Positions 34,672-44,361 of a DNA stretch of 64,000 bases are shown piece after piece (the first letter of the stretch is position 1; every line of letters starts with the position of its first letter). The position numbers and the translations under genes were made by a program. Source of the DNA: Allocoleopsis franciscana PCC 7113 (GTDB lineage Bacteria; Cyanobacteriota; Cyanobacteriia; Cyanobacteriales; Coleofasciculaceae). The stretch is from assembly GCF_000317515.1 (NCBI RefSeq), contig NC_019738.1, forward strand, positions 223,501 through 287,500, read 5' to 3'. The notes beneath the pieces are model-generated. The model ran no database searches and was not told where the DNA came from. It was given only the letters and a program-made list of their open reading frames with translations.

Positions 34672-35376
34672 CTAACGAGTACCAAAAATTTCTCCCAAGG
34701 CTTGAAAAACATCTAAATAAAAGTTTCCCTGCATTTCACGAAATAATTCAAACGGCGAGTCGGGTTTGCCAAAGAAAGGTCGTAATGTCCAGGCCAACTG
34801 TGTACCCACAAAACCATAAAGAAACAACCAAAAGCGTAAAATACTCATCCGAGTTTTTAGCCCTTCCTCATCCTCCTTGGACAATAGCTGCATCCCTTGA
34901 TAAAGGAACTTCACTCCAATCAAGCCAGTAACAGCAAGAATGCCAACATTCAACAATTTAAAAAACTGGTAATTATAGGTTGTAATTAGAAAAAATAGAG
35001 AAATTGGCGCAAAGCTAAACAATAAAACACTAATCACAGAAGCAGCCGTGAGAAGCATGACAAAATGCTGTCCCGCCGTTTTCCTCGAACCAAACAGAAT
35101 ATTGAAAAAGTATAAGGTAGGAAAACAAATGATTAGGGTAATTAAGTAGAGTGAAGGAAGTTTTACGGCAGAGGATAAAGCTTGTGCCCAACCGTTAAAT
35201 GAGCCAATAATCGCACCATAGAGGGCAAAAAAGATGGAACTACAGATGAGTAGAGCCGTACTCTTGCTGCTCAGCTTGGCACCGGAACGAATTTCTTCCA
35301 AAAATGCGCTGCGATCGCGTAAGAGGCCAATTAAGACGCTAAAAGATTTCGTCGCTTGAGATTGACGTTGTATCAT
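34672..35376 (-). CDS. Uncharacterised multi-spanning membrane protein
   Basis: 234 residues with five or six hydrophobic spans, a basic N-terminus and a conserved-looking region FFNILFGSRKTAGQHFVMLLTAASVISVLLF. The overall look recalls Yip1-type proteins, but the family is not certain. It is convergent to the DUF1206 gene (72-bp gap) and followed upstream by a small mobile-like element. No function is proposed. Confidence 0.6.
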   Translation of the reverse strand: MIQRQSQATKSFSVLIGLLRDRSAFLEEIRSGAKLSSKSTALLICSSIFFALYGAIIGSFNGWAQALSSAVKLPSLYLITLIICFPTLYFFNILFGSRKTAGQHFVMLLTAASVISVLLFSFAPISLFFLITTYNYQFFKLLNVGILAVTGLIGVKFLYQGMQLLSKEDEEGLKTRMSILRFWLFLYGFVGTQLAWTLRPFFGKPDSPFELFREMQGNFYLDVFQALGEIFGTR

Positions 35377-35525
35377 CTACCTGCTACCTAGAACCTAACG
35401 TGAGTTTTAGCCAGAGTTTTCCCTAAGCAACAGCAACAAGAGTGATAAGGCGTTTTCCGGAATTTTTTAGGTTAGGGGGAGCGAGTAAGAAAGCAACATC
35501 CAATTCGGCTAGAGGAATAAATTTC

Positions 35526-35626
35526 AGAACTTACGCACTCAGCCCCTTCTGCAACGGCTGGATGAGGCTTTCAGCTTCTTAAACAACGATTAGAACAAGG
35601 AGATTTCGTTGCAGTGCGTAAGTTCT
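35526..35626. mobile_element. MITE-like 101-bp element
   Basis: Perfect 14-bp terminal inverted repeats (AGAACTTACGCACT at 35526-35539 and AGTGCGTAAGTTCT at 35613-35626) enclose 73 bp with a further inner TGCAACG/CGTTGCA pair. It has no coding capacity. It lies in the spacer between the membrane-protein gene and the GH16 gene; a target duplication is not evident. The ends resemble insertion-sequence tips common in cyanobacteria. Confidence 0.65.
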
Positions 35627-35674
35627 ATATTTAACAATATAAAAACAACTAGATTGAAAGCAGATTAAGAAAAC

Positions 35675-36529
35675 CTACCGACTACGTGCAGTGCGCTGGT
35701 ATACCCGTACATAGTCAACATAGTGGTAGGCGGGAAACACTGTTGTGGTATCAGGGGAACCAGGCCAATTCCCGCCAACTGCGGTACCTAAAATGATTTG
35801 CATTGGCTCATCAATTATTGGCGGATCATCAGTAGTGATAGGCGTAGTCCATGCCTTAGTCAAGCGCCCGTCAATGTACCACCGAATCTCTGTTGGTTCC
35901 CATTCCAGGGCAAAGATATGAAACTTCGAGGTAAAGTTTGAGCCGTTGATCTTCGTCGTAGAAGAGGCTTTACTAGGCCAACGGCAATGGTAGCAGATGC
36001 CATAGTGGACGGACTGGTAAGCAGTGGACGAATCTTTCCCTAATACCTCCACTACGTCGAACTCTGGCGGCCAATATTGAGAGGCGCTATCACCGGTGTC
36101 TTGGTAGTGCAATAGCCACTCAGCCGAAAGCAGTCCTTGAGTTGCAGCCTGCTGCGAACAAATTTCTACCCGACCATAGGTGAAGTCGAACTTGCCCCGA
36201 GTGTTGATTTTACCAGAAATGTATGCTCGCCCACCAAGGTCTACCTTGTCGCTTTTGATCACGAGGTAACCATCACTTACGGAAACAGCATCCGGCGTAT
36301 TATAGTGCAGTTCATTGTTGATATCGCCAATACGGTCGATGATATTCCACTTGGTCGTATCGACGCTGGTTCCGTTGAATTCATCACTCCAGATAAGAGT
36401 CCAATTCGGTTGGATGGAACTTGGTTTGCTCTGAGCGATCAAGGGGGTGTTTATAATCAACACCATCAGGAGCGAAAGCACTAATAAAAGTCCGAGATAT
36501 CGAATTTTATTGCTTAATATGAATGGCAT
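35675..36529 (-). CDS. GH16-family endo-beta-glucanase/lichenase, exported
   Basis: 284 residues. An N-terminal hydrophobic segment (GLLLVLSLLMVLIINTPLIA) gives export or anchoring. The GH16 domain begins WTLIWSDEFNG (residue 43) and includes the catalytic EFDVVE, with nucleophile E156, helper D158 and acid/base E161. Ligand-site aromatics include HYGICYHCRWP and LEWEPTEIRWYIDG. GH16 members cut beta-1,3 or mixed beta-1,3/1,4 glucans, agars or carrageenans; laminarinase/lichenase is the likely activity. It could act on the cell's own sheath or on environmental glucan. Monocistronic. Confidence 0.9.
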   Translation of the reverse strand: MPFILSNKIRYLGLLLVLSLLMVLIINTPLIAQSKPSSIQPNWTLIWSDEFNGTSVDTTKWNIIDRIGDINNELHYNTPDAVSVSDGYLVIKSDKVDLGGRAYISGKINTRGKFDFTYGRVEICSQQAATQGLLSAEWLLHYQDTGDSASQYWPPEFDVVEVLGKDSSTAYQSVHYGICYHCRWPSKASSTTKINGSNFTSKFHIFALEWEPTEIRWYIDGRLTKAWTTPITTDDPPIIDEPMQIILGTAVGGNWPGSPDTTTVFPAYHYVDYVRVYQRTARSR

Positions 36530-36656
36530 GAACTCCCCTTTGAGCCTTGCTCAACGAACAGCTTGTTAAACTAGGAGCGTATGAAAATAGGTTTTCACAC
36601 GGTCTATTCCATTAGAGGTTTTCTCGTATGAACTTAGGCGAGTATAGCAAATTGGA

Positions 36657-37466
36657 TTAGTAATAGTAAGGATTAGCTGGTTTGGCAATTTTTTTGAGGG
36701 AAGTTGCCTCAATCACAAGTTGGCGTTTTCCATCCAGAGTTTCGGTAATCATTCGACCTTCCACTTCTTGCCAACTGTCAAGGGGATAAGCATCGCGATT
36801 GCCATTAAGCTTGACGGGTAATGCAACAGGGTAAGCGTCTGCCGCACAGCAGGTAATCACAAAGCGAGAAATTAACAGATATTGTGAGGGCTGATTTGGA
36901 GGATAGACCACAAAGCCTTTGACTTTCACCGCCTGACCCGTATAAGCGTCCGGTTCGGGATAAACTGCAAGCGTTCGTACCCATTCAATTAGCGATCGTT
37001 CCTCTGGTCTACTGTTACTCTTAAAAGACTGGGGTTGCGTTCGTGTCATAGTGACCGATTCCGTAACACCTCGCTGAATGGCCGTCTGACTCGCAAACAC
37101 TTGTGGTTTGATAACTAACCCCAAAATAGCAGCCGCTAATAGCAGAGTCGTACTCCATCCGGGGGGAAATAAGCTAATGTGTTGACCCACCGGCATCATC
37201 GGTACCCTTCCTGCGGCCTGTTGACGCATCTGATTAACCAACTGGGATGTTCTCAACGCTGCCAGTATTAAGAGAGCAATACCCGTGGCAACAACCAGCG
37301 CAAAGTAATTTTTGTGAATCAACAAACCTAATTGATCCGTTAGCTTGTACTTGAGCATCAAAATACCCCAAGCTGCCAGAGCCAAAATATCTAATAGGGG
37401 GAGAAAAAGGTTTTGAAATTGAGGGCGCTGCTTCCGAGGCCGTCTGGAAGTTTGATTGGAACTCAT
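36657..37466 (-). CDS. TIGR03943-type permease partner protein
   Basis: 269 residues with two or three N-terminal membrane spans, a linker and a C-terminal soluble domain with KGFVVYPP and RFVITCCAADAYPVALPV (a double Cys), then EGRMI. This matches the TIGR03943/DUF1980 proteins that accompany permeases of the next gene's family (YcgQ/YcgR-like). The gene lies 70 bp after that permease on the same strand, so the two are cotranscribed. Substrate is unknown, though related pairs elsewhere are under zinc or stress control. Confidence 0.85.
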   Translation of the reverse strand: MSSNQTSRRPRKQRPQFQNLFLPLLDILALAAWGILMLKYKLTDQLGLLIHKNYFALVVATGIALLILAALRTSQLVNQMRQQAAGRVPMMPVGQHISLFPPGWSTTLLLAAAILGLVIKPQVFASQTAIQRGVTESVTMTRTQPQSFKSNSRPEERSLIEWVRTLAVYPEPDAYTGQAVKVKGFVVYPPNQPSQYLLISRFVITCCAADAYPVALPVKLNGNRDAYPLDSWQEVEGRMITETLDGKRQLVIEATSLKKIAKPANPYYY

Positions 37467-37536
37467 AAACTTCGGTTGTAGTTAAAAGATTGAATGGCAA
37501 AAGCTAGATTTAAATCAGTTCACCCTACAGCAAACA

Positions 37537-38580
37537 TTAACTAATCCGCAGATTAACAAACAAGGTCAACAAAAATGTTAACTGTGCCGTTAGACCAAAG
37601 ATATAAAAAATTGCCCTTGGCTTAAACACCGATAACATCAAACCGATCGCCTTGAGGTCAATCATCGGACCGAGTACTAGAAAAGCTAACAACGAGCCAC
37701 TAGTAAACGCTGAGGCGAAGGCGAGGGCAAAGAATGCATCCACGGTGGAACAAATGGACACAATGGTTCCCAACAGCATCATCGCCAGAATCGACGTAAC
37801 TGGCCCTTGGCCTAGGCTGAGGATGACTTCACGGGGGACGGCGACTTGAATGGCTGCGGCGATCGCACTTCCCAAAACTAAGACTCCTCCTAACTCCCGC
37901 AACTCTTGCACCGTATTTTCTAAGACTAAACGCAGTTTGTAGCGTAACGGTTTACGGGGTTTGGTACCCAATAATGTTGCTTGTAAAACCGTCGCATCCA
38001 TCCTTACAGGAGCACCGGGTTCACCGAGTAAAAATGAGCCGGATTGTAACAGCGCGGGTTTTGACTCTTGATTGCCAGAGGCCGTTTTTCCCTTTGGTGT
38101 TCGTTCGCTTGCAGGTTGCCCCATAGAGCGAGTGGTCATCGGTTGCAGCAGGGGACGTAAGTCAGCCTGAACACTGAAAACACAGCTAATCACAACCGCA
38201 ATCCCTAAGGAAAATAGTACCCGCAACACCACAATTTCGGGTTGGTCTCGAAACGCTATATAGGTTGAAGCGATCACAATCGGATTAATTGTTGGTGATG
38301 CCAGCAAAAACCCAATCGCCACAGGGGTCGGTGCTCCTTGAAGCAGCAGACGGCGTGCCACTGGCACGTTGCCACACTCACAGACCGGGAAGAACAGACC
38401 CCCAAAACTGCCCACAATCGCCCCTAACAATGGGTTTCGAGGCAATGATTCCATGAGTTTGCGCTCATCCTCGACCAAAAAGAGCAGTAAGCTGGAGAGC
38501 AAAACCCCTAGGAGCAAAAAAGGGATGGCTTCGACCAGCAAGCTCAAGAATAAGGTAAAGGCGTTGTTCAACTGATTCAT
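37537..38580 (-). CDS. DUF318/YraQ-type permease
   Basis: 347 residues and eight or more membrane spans. The hallmark GLFFPVCECGNVPVARRLL carries the conserved CECG cysteine motif, followed by LLASPTINPIVIAST, with a matching second half AAIQVAVPREVILSLG...CSTVDAFFALAFA. The family includes SO_0444-type Cu/Zn exporters and ArsP-related proteins. It is the first gene of a two-gene operon with a TIGR03943 partner. A metal or organometal substrate is inference. Confidence 0.85.
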   Translation of the reverse strand: MNQLNNAFTLFLSLLVEAIPFLLLGVLLSSLLLFLVEDERKLMESLPRNPLLGAIVGSFGGLFFPVCECGNVPVARRLLLQGAPTPVAIGFLLASPTINPIVIASTYIAFRDQPEIVVLRVLFSLGIAVVISCVFSVQADLRPLLQPMTTRSMGQPASERTPKGKTASGNQESKPALLQSGSFLLGEPGAPVRMDATVLQATLLGTKPRKPLRYKLRLVLENTVQELRELGGVLVLGSAIAAAIQVAVPREVILSLGQGPVTSILAMMLLGTIVSICSTVDAFFALAFASAFTSGSLLAFLVLGPMIDLKAIGLMLSVFKPRAIFYIFGLTAQLTFLLTLFVNLRIS

Positions 38581-39352
38581 GCGTTCGGCTTATCGGATGG
38601 TATTTTCCCTGTAGGGAGGCGAGTTTCGCCATTGTATCGAAAAAGAATATTACTCTTTATTCAATTAATGCACTCCCTGACACAGATAAATTCACAAAAG
38701 TTGCAACAACAGGCTTGACTATCAGGTTAAAAGGGAGGGTTTTGCTGGGTGTGATGGCTAAAGGAAGTGTCATCTTGTGGAAGTGCAAGTCTAAAACTGG
38801 GCTGATTATAGGTGATGTTGATTTTCTTTAAGGGTACAATGACAGTTAAGGTCATCAGGCTAGAGACCACGTTTGCAGAAAGTGGCAGGTGCTATGCAGG
38901 GTGTACTCAAGCGCTCACTGAATGAGTAGCTTGTTAGGGTAGGGAAAAATTTGTTTTAATTCTGGCCTTCACGTCACCGACCAGAGCTGTTCCCAAGAGT
39001 GAAGCCCTGACTACAAGGCAGTTGCTTGGGCAAAAAATGTTAATTCGCTGATCCCTCGTCTTCTCTTGCATCAGCTAAAATTTCTCCTATAGAAGCACAT
39101 TTCATCGGTTTTTTCTCTAAAGTTTGTTTTTCAATTTTGTATATTTTTTGTCTTGTATTAAGACAGAAAAATTCTGATTAAGGATAACCCAAATTTAACC
39201 TAGGGTTAGTAACCTTAGAGATAATTAAGGCTACACTTTTTGAAATAACTAAATGCTATAACACCTGGCTTGAATATCAAACTTCAATGTTAAATTAAAG
39301 TTTAAAATCGGCTTATTCTGATACAAATGATGTCAATCCAGGGGATTTTCTT
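38581..39352. other. Long divergent intergenic region
   Basis: 772 bp between the permease operon and a sensor kinase gene. An imperfect inverted repeat AAAGAATATTACTCTTT (14 of 17 positions symmetrical, near 38643-38659) lies close to the permease start and could be an operator. The rest is AT-rich with no usable frame longer than about 25 codons. A small RNA cannot be excluded. Confidence 0.5.
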
Positions 39353-40693
39353 ATGGTTGCCTTAACGGAACCCTACACACAGCTACCCGTCCCACCCCAG
39401 CCCAAAAATCATAATCTGCGCCTAGAGTCAACGCTCCAAGAACTATCACTCTACGATTGTCAGGTTGAATGTTCTCATCCAGGTAAGGAAGTTGCTCAAA
39501 CCTTTCAACAAAATCCGTTGTTACCAGGAGTGATTCTTACGGAGCACAATCAGTTTGTGGGCATGATTTCGCGGCGTCGCTTTCTGGAACAAATGAGCCG
39601 CCCTTATGGACTGGAATTATTTTTGAAGCGCCCTCTCTATTCGTTGTATCGCTTTGCGAGTGCAGAGGTTTTGAGGCTCCAAGGTGAGACACCAATTGTG
39701 GAAGCTGCTCGCCGTTCGTTACAACGCCCCGCTGAAATGCTCTATGAACCAATTGTGGTTGAACTGGGCGTGGGAACATACCGCTTGCTTGATGTGCATC
39801 AGTTGTTAGTAGCTCAATCCAATATTCATGAATTGGCAACCCAGTTACTGAACGAACAGACTCAAGCTCAACTCATTCAAACAGAAAAAATGGCGACTCT
39901 GGGGCAAATGCTTGCCAGCATTGCCCATGAAATTAAAAATCCGGTTGGTTGTATTACCTGTAACTTTGAATTCCTCTCTAACTACTGTACAAAACTGATG
40001 GCGGTTTTGTCCGCTTATGAAATTCAGATAACCGACATATCTGATAGCCTCGCTGAGCTAAAACAAGACTCTGATATTGAGTTTATCCTAGAAGATTTAC
40101 CCAAAATTTTGAACAGTATGGGAGCGGGGTCAGAACGACTCACCAAAATTGTCGGAGGCTTGCAATACTTCTCCCACTTGAGTGAAACCAAGCGTCAGCC
40201 AGCAGATATTCATGAATGTATTGAGAATACTTTAATCATTTTAAATAACCGCCTGAACAAAGGAGGTATTAAGATTATAAGAACTTATGGAGAGGTACCG
40301 CTGATCAATTGCTACTCCGGTCAACTCAGTCAAGTGTTCATGAATTTGATTAGTAATGCCATTGATGCGCTCACCGATCAGCGATGTGAGCAACCAGGGG
40401 GTAACTCGGCAGGGCAACCTCTGATTGAGATTAGCACTGAAATTGTCGAACGATCGGCGGCAGAATGGCTATTGGTACGGATTATGGATAATGGTCAAGG
40501 GATGCCACCGGAAATTCAACAGCGGATTTTTGAAATGTTCTTCACAACAAAGCCGGTGGGCAAGGGAACCGGTTTAGGGTTAACCATTAGCCATCAAATT
40601 GTTACTCAGAAACATGGCGGGGAATTACTCTTGTGTTCTCAGCCAGACAAGGGCACAGAATTTCAGGTTCTACTGCCCCTGGATTATGAGTAA
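39353..40693 (+). CDS. CBS-like sensor histidine kinase
   Basis: 446 residues, soluble. An N-terminal CBS-pair-like region (about 25-155: NPLLPGVILTEHNQFVGMIS, ETPIVEAARRSLQRP...RLLDVHQLL) is followed by HisKA with H192 (SIAHEIKNPVG) and a complete HATPase (N box FMNLISNAIDAL, G1 DNGQGMP, G2 GKGTGLGLT). This architecture is typical of cyanobacterial two-component sensors that read a small ligand or partner. No response regulator is adjacent, so the partner is unknown. Confidence 0.88.
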   Translation: MVALTEPYTQLPVPPQPKNHNLRLESTLQELSLYDCQVECSHPGKEVAQTFQQNPLLPGVILTEHNQFVGMISRRRFLEQMSRPYGLELFLKRPLYSLYRFASAEVLRLQGETPIVEAARRSLQRPAEMLYEPIVVELGVGTYRLLDVHQLLVAQSNIHELATQLLNEQTQAQLIQTEKMATLGQMLASIAHEIKNPVGCITCNFEFLSNYCTKLMAVLSAYEIQITDISDSLAELKQDSDIEFILEDLPKILNSMGAGSERLTKIVGGLQYFSHLSETKRQPADIHECIENTLIILNNRLNKGGIKIIRTYGEVPLINCYSGQLSQVFMNLISNAIDALTDQRCEQPGGNSAGQPLIEISTEIVERSAAEWLLVRIMDNGQGMPPEIQQRIFEMFFTTKPVGKGTGLGLTISHQIVTQKHGGELLLCSQPDKGTEFQVLLPLDYE

Positions 40694-40714
40694 ACTATTT
40701 CCGGATGCACCCTA

Positions 40715-41782
40715 TTATTTAAGTTCTGGATGAGTTGCTGCCGGAGAAGATGCACCCATCTGGCTAATAGTGGCGAGTAGCTGATAAAGACGCCCAGAGT
40801 CTCGTTGGTTGAAGTACAAAATTAGGCGAGGTAAGTCAGTGGTTTCGTCAGGGGTTTCTTGAGGTAAAGCCTTACTTTTTTCAATCCGACCCTTGACCAA
40901 AATGTCGCTAAAATTCTCATTGAGCTGTTCAACTTGGTCATCTGATAACTCAGATTTGAGGCGAATCACCAATCGATCGCCAACGTAGCGGCTGGAGTGA
41001 TAGAGTCGATAAAAGCTATCGATCGCTTCGTAAGCCACATTTAAGTCGTCCGTGACCGTATAAAGACTTGTATCTTCCGGACTGACTAAACCGCCTTGAA
41101 TGAGATGATTGCGAACATAAGCATCCCAGTCTTGCCAGTAGTTGCCACCGGGTTTATCAATTAATACCAAAGGCACTGGCCCACTTCGCCCCGTTTGGCA
41201 AAGGGTTAAACACTCAAAGGCTTCATCCTGGGTACCAAAGCCACCAGGAAAAAGTGCGATCGCATCACTTTCCCGAAGGAAGAATAACTTGCGTGTAAAG
41301 AAATATTTAAAATCAATCAGCTTGGGGTCGCCTTGAATAAAAGAATTTGCCCCCTGCTCAAAGGGTAACTGAATATTCAAGCCAAAAGACATTTCCGGGC
41401 CTGCGCCTTCGTGGCCGGCTTCCATAATGCCACTACCTGCACCGGTCATCACCATAAATCCCTGCTGCACTAAATAACGCGCAAACTCAGATGCCAGCTT
41501 GTATTCCGGGGCATCGGGAGTAATGCGGGCTGAACCGAAAATCGTGACTTTCCGAACATGCCGATAGGGATAAAAAACTTGAAACGCCCGATCCATATCT
41601 TGTATGGAAGCGGTTAAGATTTTCCAGTCCAAGCGATCGATTTCCTCTCCAGCCAGTCGCAATAGCACGGATAGCGCCCGTTGAATCCATTTCCCATGTT
41701 GCAAAGTGGGTAGTTGGTCAATCAGTGCCGTTAATTGTGTTTGAAGTGACTTAAGGGCAGGGTCTGGAGCAGATTGAGCCAT
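40715..41782 (-). CDS. LOG-family (lysine-decarboxylase-like fold) protein
   Basis: 355 residues. The central part matches LOG/TIGR00730 proteins: TIFGSARITPD, VMTGAGSGIMEAGHEGA and LFPGGFGTQDEAFE (PGGxGTxxE). Such enzymes are nucleotide phosphoribohydrolases (cytokinin-activating in plants). N- and C-terminal extensions of about 75 and 90 residues are typical of the long cyanobacterial version. It is convergent with the sensor kinase (21-bp gap). Confidence 0.87.
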   Translation of the reverse strand: MAQSAPDPALKSLQTQLTALIDQLPTLQHGKWIQRALSVLLRLAGEEIDRLDWKILTASIQDMDRAFQVFYPYRHVRKVTIFGSARITPDAPEYKLASEFARYLVQQGFMVMTGAGSGIMEAGHEGAGPEMSFGLNIQLPFEQGANSFIQGDPKLIDFKYFFTRKLFFLRESDAIALFPGGFGTQDEAFECLTLCQTGRSGPVPLVLIDKPGGNYWQDWDAYVRNHLIQGGLVSPEDTSLYTVTDDLNVAYEAIDSFYRLYHSSRYVGDRLVIRLKSELSDDQVEQLNENFSDILVKGRIEKSKALPQETPDETTDLPRLILYFNQRDSGRLYQLLATISQMGASSPAATHPELK

Positions 41783-42273
41783 AAATGATTAACTAATGGC
41801 TCTCTATTTTATCGAGATTTGCAACAGCCATGGGGAGGATGTGTATCTTTTGACACATTATTTCGGCATGGCTCCCTGACTCTCTAAAGTTCAACTCGAA
41901 AAGCACCTAAGCCTTAATGGCTCAAGGCGCTTTACCGAAGTTGTTAAATTATGTCTAGAGTCTGATGCCTCTAGCTGTAGAGTGCGTGGAAAAATACGGC
42001 AACTTGATTGATGAGAGTTTGACTTTAGACTCACATTTGAGTTGACTCTTCAGTCAGTCGTCAATTTTGTTTGCCGTGCTGTATTGAATGTAGCTAGGAG
42101 GTGTTTGGCTTGGCGTACAGGTGCTAGTTGGATGCGCTTAGCAATAAGTCTATGGTGTAGCTTACGCTGGATTCGACTTCCTTGGCGTCTATACGCTAAC
42201 CCTCGTGGCGATCGCTGAGACTTTGGCGCTGTCGTAATCTGCTACGCTAACGCTTACTGCCGCTACCGATAAA
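41783..42273. other. Intergenic region with dispersed-repeat-like sequence
   Basis: 491 bp. From about 42140 to 42270 it contains repeated motifs such as TACGCTAAC(G/C) (42191 and 42241) and CGCTACCG, a common extragenic repeat style in this genome. No gene. Confidence 0.5.
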
Positions 42274-42597
42274 TTAGATATATTTTTCTAACGTATTCGC
42301 CAGAGTCGTTTTAGGAACGGCACCCACTACCATATCTACGCGCTGACCCCCCTTAAAAATCATCAAGGTGGGAATGCTGCGGATACCGTACTGGCTAGCT
42401 ATTTGAGGATTCTCGTCTGTGTTGAGTTTAACAACCTTGACTTTACCGTCGTATTGCTGCGCAATTTCATCCACGACAGGCGCAACCATTCGACAGGGAC
42501 CACACCAGGGAGCCCAAAAATCAACTAAGACGGGAATGTCGCTTTCAAGTACGTCTTGCTTAAAGCTGGCGTCTGTAACTTGTACGGCTGCTGACAT
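42274..42597 (-). CDS. trxA: Thioredoxin
   Basis: 107 residues, active site WCGPC (C32, C35), with the cis-proline segment [10 protein letters not shown] and the buried Asp equivalent in VLVDFWA. m-type/TrxA reductant for cytosolic disulfides, reduced by ferredoxin- or NADPH-dependent reductase. Monocistronic. Confidence 0.97.
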   Translation of the reverse strand: MSAAVQVTDASFKQDVLESDIPVLVDFWAPWCGPCRMVAPVVDEIAQQYDGKVKVVKLNTDENPQIASQYGIRSIPTLMIFKGGQRVDMVVGAVPKTTLANTLEKYI

Positions 42598-42998
42598 GCC
42601 TGGAAATCCTTGCGTGTACTTTGTTCTATGTATCTATGGAATTCTACCACAGCCAAAACGCAGGTAAGACATGAAAAAAAGTATATATTTAGACATAAAT
42701 CATCCAAGAAAAGCATTTGATGATTTTCATAAATTATGAATTCATGCCAGATCCTTAGCCAAAAAAGGAACCGCCCGAACGTAGTCGGGCGGAGTGTGGT
42801 GTGAGGAGTGAACGGAAACATGCGTCTCCGCTCTCTCTATTGTAAGCGACAGCCATAGTTTTTCTATGGCTCATCAGGGGATACTAAAAATTTTTAAGGA
42901 TAGGCGTAAGCCTTAAACCGAGTAACTTTTTTCTTCCCAGATCCAGGGTTCAACCGTAATCTGCTAGCAGCAGCGCGATGCCAATCGATCTGAGGCAA
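42598..42998. other. Intergenic region upstream of trxA
   Basis: 401 bp containing the guaB3 terminator (42771-42792) and a second hairpin AGCCATAG-TTTTT-CTATGGCT (about 42850-42870). The trxA promoter is between 42598 and the terminator. No gene. Confidence 0.5.
42771..42792 (-). terminator. Intrinsic terminator after guaB3
   Basis: CCGCCCGA-ACGTAG-TCGGGCGG, 8-bp GC-rich stem, followed on the minus strand by TTCCTTTTTT. It lies about 200 bp beyond the guaB3 stop, so the transcript has a long 3' region. Confidence 0.75.
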
Positions 42999-44180
42999 CT
43001 ATTTACCCATTCCTAACTGCTGAGCTTTCTGGTATACTTTGCCTTCCGTCAGCAGTGAAGGGGCAATGACCACTTCAACTTGCTGCATTTCCTTGAGGTT
43101 TTTGGCTCCCAAGGTACCCATACTGGTTTTTAACGCCCCCAAAAGGTTGTGGGTGCCGTCATCGAGTTGTGCAGGGCCAACGAGAATTTGTTCCAAGGTC
43201 CCCGTACTACCTACTTGGATGCGTGTGCCCCGTGGTAAAACCGGGCTAGGCGTTGCCATCCCCCAATGAAATCCTCGTCCGGGTGCCTCTTGAGCACGGG
43301 CAAACGGTGAGCCAATCATGACGCCATCGGCTCCACAGGCAATACATTTACAGATGTCGCCACCGGTTACTAAACCGCCATCGGCAATCACAGGGACATA
43401 ATTACCCGTTTCATTGTAGTAGTCGTCACGAGCCGCCGCACAATCTGCGACTGCCGTAGCCTGAGGCACACCCACACCCAAAACCCCACGAGAGGTACAA
43501 GCTGCACCAGGGCCAATGCCGACCATTACAGCCGCCGCACCTGCTTTCATCAAGTTAAGGGCCACGTCATAGGTGACACAATTCCCCAAAATCACCGGCA
43601 TCGGCATCTCTTGGCAGAACTGGGCCAAATCCAGAGGAGTGACCGATTCGGGGGAGAGATGAGCCGTGGAAACCACTGTTCCCTGGACAAAAAATAGATC
43701 GGCACCGGCTTTACCCACAATCTCGCCGTATTTCATCGCCCCAACAGGTGTCGCGCTGACAGCAGCAATTCCTCCTTGCTCTTTGATTTCCCGAATTCGC
43801 TGGGTAATCAGTTCTGGCTTAATTGGCTCAGCATACAATTCCTGCATGAGAGTGACAAACTCTGTCTTGCCCACTGAGGCAATGCGCTCAAGTACTGGTA
43901 CTGGGTCTGCATAGCGAGTTTGAATGCCCTCTAAGTTGAGAACACCCAACGCCCCAAGCTGGGACAACAGAACCGCCATGCGGACATCTACCACCCCATC
44001 CATCGCACTGGCGATGATAGGGATTTCTCGCTCAATGCCGCCAATGCGCCAGCGAGTATCCGCTAAACTGGGGTCTAGGGTTCTAGTCCCCGGACACAGT
44101 GCAATTTCATCGATTCCGTAGGCTCGGCGAGCACTTTTGCCCCGCCCGATTTGAATATCCACAGCTTCTAAGGTTCCCAC
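42999..44180 (-). CDS. guaB3: GuaB3-family IMP dehydrogenase-related protein
   Basis: 393 residues, TIM-barrel of the IMPDH/GMPR family but without the CBS pair. The catalytic loop GIGPGAACTSRG contains C228; ADGGLVTGGDICKCIACGADGVMIGS is the phosphate-binding region. This is the GuaB3 subgroup found in cyanobacteria and actinobacteria, for which IMP dehydrogenase activity has been reported in cyanobacteria. The start codon is GTG. It is separated from mmsA upstream by 181 bp on the same strand. Confidence 0.9.
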   Translation of the reverse strand: MGTLEAVDIQIGRGKSARRAYGIDEIALCPGTRTLDPSLADTRWRIGGIEREIPIIASAMDGVVDVRMAVLLSQLGALGVLNLEGIQTRYADPVPVLERIASVGKTEFVTLMQELYAEPIKPELITQRIREIKEQGGIAAVSATPVGAMKYGEIVGKAGADLFFVQGTVVSTAHLSPESVTPLDLAQFCQEMPMPVILGNCVTYDVALNLMKAGAAAVMVGIGPGAACTSRGVLGVGVPQATAVADCAAARDDYYNETGNYVPVIADGGLVTGGDICKCIACGADGVMIGSPFARAQEAPGRGFHWGMATPSPVLPRGTRIQVGSTGTLEQILVGPAQLDDGTHNLLGALKTSMGTLGAKNLKEMQQVEVVIAPSLLTEGKVYQKAQQLGMGK

Positions 44181-44361
44181 AACCGTTTTGTGTTAGCGTA
44201 TCAAATTAAAGAAAAAACCGACTGAGGCATTTGCCCAATCTTACAAGATTCAAAACCCGAGTGAATCTGTTATTCTACTACTACATTTTAGATTTTCGGT
44301 CGGAGCTTGAATCGTACAGAGGAGACGACACAGATATAGGGGGATTTTAGCCATATCTCCT

